Assembly (NCBI RefSeq): GCF_003668875.1
Contig: NZ_RAWM01000069.1
Coordinates: forward strand, 1-44,965
Length of the DNA: 44,965 bases
Origin: Corallococcus interemptor
GTDB lineage: Bacteria; Myxococcota; Myxococcia; Myxococcales; Myxococcaceae
Reading direction: 5' to 3'
Position 1 is the first letter of the stretch. Every line of letters begins with the position of its first letter. Below the pieces are notes generated by a model, which saw only the letters and a program-made list of their open reading frames with translations, searched no databases and was not told the DNA's origin. Positions 41,445 through 44,965 of the stretch are shown here, piece after piece. A program made the translations under genes and the position numbers.

Positions 41445-42704
41445 TCACGGGCAATAGCGCGCGTAGCGCAGGCCGCGCGTCGTCGTCAGCGGCAGGCCGC
41501 CGTCCGGTGGGTAGTCGTAGTGCACGTAGGAGAAGGCCAGCTGGAGCACGTCCTGTTCGTCCACGTGGATGGAGGACAGGCCGGGAAACGCATTCCCACC
41601 GTCCAGCGTCTCCAGGACGAGGGGCGGCGTCGAGCCGGCGACGTCCGTGCCGTCCAGCGTCTTCACGCTCAGCTGGCTGGTGCCCCCGTTCGCGTTCGCG
41701 TCCGCTTCCGCGTCGTCCAGCAGGGCGTGGCGGATGTCCGGGGAGGAGGGGTCTCGCGACAGCGCGGGCCCCCGGCTCCGGAAGGCGCCCATGCCGTATG
41801 ACTTCCAGCCGCTGTCCTCCCTCACCCACAGCCATGCGCCCCGGTCATCGGAGCCCAGCAGGGAGGGCCGCCCCGTTGAATCCACCTCCAGGGCGATGCG
41901 CAGGCGCGGCGAGCTGATGGGAATCTCCCAGTCCAGCGGCTCGACGACCCACGTCCCCGACGCATTGCTCGCGTACAGGACCTGGCTCGAGGAGCGCCCG
42001 CGCGCGAACGCGATGTGCAGGTGGCCGTTGGCGTCCACGACCATCCGCTCGCGGTCGCCTGCCGCTCCCAGTTCCTCCAGCGGCGGCATGAGCCAGGCGC
42101 CGTTGGAGGCCTTGAAGGCATGCAGGTAGCCCACCTGCGGCGCGGGCCGGGCGATGAGCAGGTGGACCTGGCCCTGGGCATCGAGCGCGATGGCCCTCGC
42201 CCAGCCGCGTCCCATGTTGTTGAAGTCCCAGGTGCCTCGGGCGTCCGTCGCGTAGCCGGCGTATTCGCTCTGCTGGTACAGCACGTGGTGCGTGCCGTCC
42301 GGGGCCACCGCCATGTGCACGTCGATGGCGGCCCACGCCTCTCCCAGCCGCGACGGGGTGTCGCCCGGCCGCGTGGTGCCCACGTAGAGGTCCAGGCCCT
42401 TCGCATAGGCGAAGTGGCCCACGCCCTGCGCGTCGAAGAGGAACGTGGAGGTGAGGGAGTTGATGCCCTCGTCCAGGACGTGCGTCCTCCAGCCCCGCCC
42501 GGCGCCACACACCCCACCATCCTCCGTGCCCGCGTCGGGGCGGCTCACCACCAGCTGCACGCAGGTGCCGGAGGCGCTCCGGGTCACCTGTCCCTGGCCG
42601 GGCTTGGAGACCCCGTTCGTGCAGATGGGGTCGCAGCCGGTCAGCAGGACCGAGGCCACGGCGGCGCTCGACAGCGCGGTGTGAACGAGGAGGGAGCGGG
42701 GCAC
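41445..42704 (-). CDS. Lipoprotein with repeated beta-propeller-like segments, unknown function
   Basis: 419 residues from a GTG. The signal ends at VLLTGC, followed by a Cys-bearing linker (DPICTNGVSKPG) and then repeated units of the type xDAQGxxHxAxA...GxW (e.g. FDAQGVGHFAYAKG, LDAQGQVHLLIARP, VDANGHLHIAFARG). This suggests a propeller of five to six blades exposed outside the inner membrane. No catalytic motif was recognised. It starts 4 bases after the caspase stop. Confidence 0.72.
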   Translation of the reverse strand: MPRSLLVHTALSSAAVASVLLTGCDPICTNGVSKPGQGQVTRSASGTCVQLVVSRPDAGTEDGGVCGAGRGWRTHVLDEGINSLTSTFLFDAQGVGHFAYAKGLDLYVGTTRPGDTPSRLGEAWAAIDVHMAVAPDGTHHVLYQQSEYAGYATDARGTWDFNNMGRGWARAIALDAQGQVHLLIARPAPQVGYLHAFKASNGAWLMPPLEELGAAGDRERMVVDANGHLHIAFARGRSSSQVLYASNASGTWVVEPLDWEIPISSPRLRIALEVDSTGRPSLLGSDDRGAWLWVREDSGWKSYGMGAFRSRGPALSRDPSSPDIRHALLDDAEADANANGGTSQLSVKTLDGTDVAGSTPPLVLETLDGGNAFPGLSSIHVDEQDVLQLAFSYVHYDYPPDGGLPLTTTRGLRYARYCP

Positions 42705-42708
42705 GGGG

Positions 42709-44442
42709 CTAGCGCCTCAGGGAGATTTCCAGGCCGTACTGCAGGTCCATGCCGGTCTGGCCGTTGGCGGTGACGCGGTCCGCGCCCACCTGGGCGGACA
42801 GGCGCAGGGGCATGCCCGCCAGCCGCCCCATCACGCCCGCGGCCACGTGGCCGGTGAGCAGCGCGGGGTCCGCCTGGCGGAAGCCCGGCGCGGTGAGGCC
42901 CAGCAGGCCCCAGCCCAGCCCCACCTCCGTGAACAGCGGCGTGGTCGCGGGGCGCTCCAGCCCCACCAGCCCCTCCACCGTGAAGCGGTGCAGCCGGATG
43001 CCGTCCGGGGTCGCGAGCGGCGTCACGCCGTACGCCCCGCGCACGCCGTAATAGAGCAGGTCCACCGAGGACGGCGTGCGCCACGACAGGCTGGGCCCGG
43101 TGGCGAACTTCGCCAGCCCCAGCGGCGAGCGCCCCGCGCCCAGGCCCAGCTCCAGCCGGGACGTCCAGTCGGACGGCGCCGCCACGGCCAGCGGGGAGCG
43201 CGCCCCGCCGATGACGGGCGGCTGGAAGGGATTGCTGAAGTCCACCGGCACCAGCCCCACGGCGGCGACGTAGTCGTCGTAGAACGACCGGTCCAGCGGC
43301 ACGGCGAACAGGCCCCGGCGCAGCGCCTCCTCCGCGGGACCGCGCTCCTGAAGCTCGCGCGGGTGCAACTGGGGCGTGCCCGAGGACAGCTGCGCCAGCG
43401 TGACGCGCGCCTCCGCGTCCGGCGTGCGCACCCAGTACACGTCGCGCAGCGGCAGCAAAATCTGCGTCCACTGGTCCTGCTCGCGCCGCACGTCCACCAG
43501 CCGCTGTCCGTCCGCGTCCTCCACGGAGAGGCGCGAGTACTCGAAGCCGGCGGGGAAGGTGACGCGAGGCCCTTCGGGCGCGGGGCCCACCAGCGGGCGG
43601 CGGGGCTCGGCCGTGGGCGCGAAGGCGTTGACGGACAGCCGCGCGGGCATGCCCTTCACGCCGTGCAGCGACGCGGCCACGAACGCGGCCAGCTCGCTGT
43701 ACTCCACCTGCCCGTCGCCGTTGATGTCCGCGCCGCCCAGCAGGCCGGAGCGGGCCACGTGGCTGAAGACGCCCGCGCGGATGCGGGACCACTCGTGCGT
43801 CTCGCCGTCCTCGCTCTCCGCGAAGAGGGCGCCCACGTGCGGGCGCGACGCCAGCTGCTCGCGCGCCAGCACCCCGCGCAATTCCGCCAGCACCGCCGCG
43901 TCCGGCGTGCCGCCGCGGCTGCCCACCACGCCGGAGGCGCGGCACGCGTCCGCGATGACGTGCACGTAGTCCGCGCCCAGCGGATCCACGACCTCCGAAT
44001 AGAGGCTGCTCCTGTCCAGGCGCGCGTCGGCGAGCGTGAAGTAGGCGCGGCCCGCGTCGTCCGTGTTGCCGTGGCCCACGTAGACGATGAGCACGTCCGT
44101 CTGGCGTCCCGCCGCGTGGTCCCCGAGCGTCGCCGCCTGCAGCCGCTTCACGGCCTGCTCCACCGCCGCGCGCGTGGGTGCCCGCGCGGACTTCAGCACC
44201 AGACTGCCGCTCTTGCGCGTGGGCTCGTCCGGATCCACCAGCAGCGTGGTCTCCACGCCCAGCCGCTTGAGCGTCTCCGCCCACAGCACGCCGTCGTCGT
44301 CCGCGTAGCGCAGCGGCGCCAACGCCGGATCGTCACTGCCGTTGTGGGCAATGACGAGCGCGCGCCGCACGGTGTTGTCCGCCAATGCCTCCGGCGCCGC
44401 CATCAGCAGCGCCGCCCCCAGGAGGACTTCCAGCCTCTTCAT
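42709..44442 (-). CDS. Caspase-family (C14) protein with EF-hand and C-terminal barrel-like domain
   Basis: 577 residues with a cleavable signal (ends near EALA). The caspase-like p20 fold has catalytic His124 (VYVGHGNTDD) and Cys167 (IADACRASG). GVFSHVARSGLLGGADINGDGQVEYSEL ends in a canonical EF-hand loop at 239-250 (Asp, Asn, Asp, Gln, Glu, Glu positions filled), a common calcium site in bacterial caspase relatives. The last ~160 residues alternate in beta-barrel style (LELGLGAGRSPL, SVDLLYYGVRGAYGV, FTEVGLGWGLLGL), possibly an outer-membrane anchor. The start overlaps the upstream gene (ATGA). Confidence 0.83.
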   Translation of the reverse strand: MKRLEVLLGAALLMAAPEALADNTVRRALVIAHNGSDDPALAPLRYADDDGVLWAETLKRLGVETTLLVDPDEPTRKSGSLVLKSARAPTRAAVEQAVKRLQAATLGDHAAGRQTDVLIVYVGHGNTDDAGRAYFTLADARLDRSSLYSEVVDPLGADYVHVIADACRASGVVGSRGGTPDAAVLAELRGVLAREQLASRPHVGALFAESEDGETHEWSRIRAGVFSHVARSGLLGGADINGDGQVEYSELAAFVAASLHGVKGMPARLSVNAFAPTAEPRRPLVGPAPEGPRVTFPAGFEYSRLSVEDADGQRLVDVRREQDQWTQILLPLRDVYWVRTPDAEARVTLAQLSSGTPQLHPRELQERGPAEEALRRGLFAVPLDRSFYDDYVAAVGLVPVDFSNPFQPPVIGGARSPLAVAAPSDWTSRLELGLGAGRSPLGLAKFATGPSLSWRTPSSVDLLYYGVRGAYGVTPLATPDGIRLHRFTVEGLVGLERPATTPLFTEVGLGWGLLGLTAPGFRQADPALLTGHVAAGVMGRLAGMPLRLSAQVGADRVTANGQTGMDLQYGLEISLRR

Positions 44443-44965
44443 GGAGAATCCTTTACCCGGACCTCCTGCCTGAGCACCACCACCCCCTCTGTCGTCCCTC
44501 CGCGCAGGGCCGTCAGGGTGGCATCCGGGTGCTCGGAGAACGTGGCCGTGACTTCCGCCATATCGGAGCCCTCGGGCAGCGCGACCGTCAGCTCCAGGGG
44601 GCGCTCCTCGCCGGCCTTGCCGCTGAGCGGGAAGGGGCCGTTGACCTCTTCATGGCCGCCGGCGCGCACGCGCACCGCGACGTGGGTGTAGGGCGGACGG
44701 GCACCCGCCGCGAAGGCCAGCGTGGCGCCCGGGGTGCACTCCTTGCCGGTGCGCATCTCGCGCAGGGACTGGCCGGGCGCCGCGCAGAAGACGCGCAGGA
44801 CGGGCTGCGCCAGCGGCGTGGTGGGCGGGGCCGGGTCATGCACGGCCCCCCGCACGCTCCACTCGGGTTCGGCCGGAGCGGTGGGGGCGGTGGGTCCCAC
44901 CGAAGTGGGCGTGACGACCACCACGAGGAAGAGGGCGGCGAGCGTGGCGCCCAGCACCGCCAGGG
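44439..44965 (-). CDS. Membrane-anchored protein, N-terminus beyond the window
   Basis: The frame is open to the right edge. The visible part begins with a transmembrane helix (LAVLGATLAALFLVVVV), then a Pro/Thr-rich stretch and a beta-rich domain of ~130 residues with two Cys (VFCAAPG; KECTPG). This layout fits an anti-sigma-factor-like or membrane-tethered protein whose cytoplasmic head is missing, but I cannot confirm that. The stop overlaps the caspase gene start, so the two are coupled. Confidence 0.6.
   Translation of the reverse strand, partial: LAVLGATLAALFLVVVVTPTSVGPTAPTAPAEPEWSVRGAVHDPAPPTTPLAQPVLRVFCAAPGQSLREMRTGKECTPGATLAFAAGARPPYTHVAVRVRAGGHEEVNGPFPLSGKAGEERPLELTVALPEGSDMAEVTATFSEHPDATLTALRGGTTEGVVVLRQEVRVKDSP

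Noticed and set aside
1-44965. tRNA, rRNA, CRISPR arrays, insertion sequences or phage genes
   Set aside because: No cloverleaf-like segment, regular spacer repeat, transposase motif or terminal inverted repeat was seen on either strand.

Overview
The window is high-GC (roughly 70%), densely coding delta-proteobacterial DNA. An MglA-type GTPase, tandem PilT-family ATPases, a compact chemosensory cluster, a lysine/arginine-rich histone-H1-like protein and many lipoproteins together point to a myxobacterium, most likely Myxococcaceae (Corallococcus or Myxococcus). This is an inference from gene content; there is no rRNA here to confirm it. I see no tRNA, rRNA, CRISPR array, insertion sequence or prophage. 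No gap between genes exceeds about 300 bases.

Layout. 1-5.3 kb: the edge of an EamA-type transporter gene, hrcA, a diacylglycerol-kinase-like lipid kinase, the H1-like protein, a HAD phosphatase and two lipoproteins. 5.5-9.4 kb: a site-2-protease-like M50 peptidase overlapping a zinc-ribbon membrane protein, then a DinG/XPD-type helicase. 9.3-21.2 kb, all on the minus strand: an eleven-gene block described below. 21.3-25.4 kb: a DUF5684 membrane protein, two adjacent PilT-family ATPases (one unusual) and a GNAT acetyltransferase. 25.6-27.9 kb: an MglA-like GTPase overlapping a PocR-domain histidine kinase. 27.9-31.5 kb: an MgtC/DUF4010 membrane protein, an aquaporin fused to a degenerate arsenate-reductase-like domain, and thiL. 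31.5-36.8 kb: MCP, CheW, CheY, CheA and CheC. 36.9-38.8 kb: larB and larC for the nickel-pincer nucleotide cofactor. 38.8-45 kb: a two-domain VOC protein, a DUF6311-like membrane protein, a repeat-rich lipoprotein, a caspase-family protein with EF-hand and a possible barrel, and an edge-truncated membrane protein.

The most interesting system is the minus-strand block at 9312-21181. In order of transcription it encodes a PQQ-catabolism-type beta-propeller protein, a PQQ-dependent alcohol dehydrogenase carrying the lanthanide-type ligand set, an XoxJ-like periplasmic binding protein, a cytochrome c lipoprotein, cytochrome oxidase subunit II (CuA plus fused cytochrome c), subunit I, subunit III, a small membrane subunit, the CtaG copper assembly factor, a second cytochrome c lipoprotein and a TonB-dependent receptor. 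Most of the inner genes overlap by 4-8 bases. The layout reads as a self-contained chain: alcohol, PQQ enzyme, cytochrome c, dedicated oxygen reductase, with a receptor that may import PQQ or a lanthanide complex. Subunit I keeps every haem and copper ligand but lacks the usual entry or key residues of both canonical proton channels.

Many start codons in the oxidase block are fixed by overlaps (ATGA/GTGA). Promoters and terminators listed are pattern matches only.
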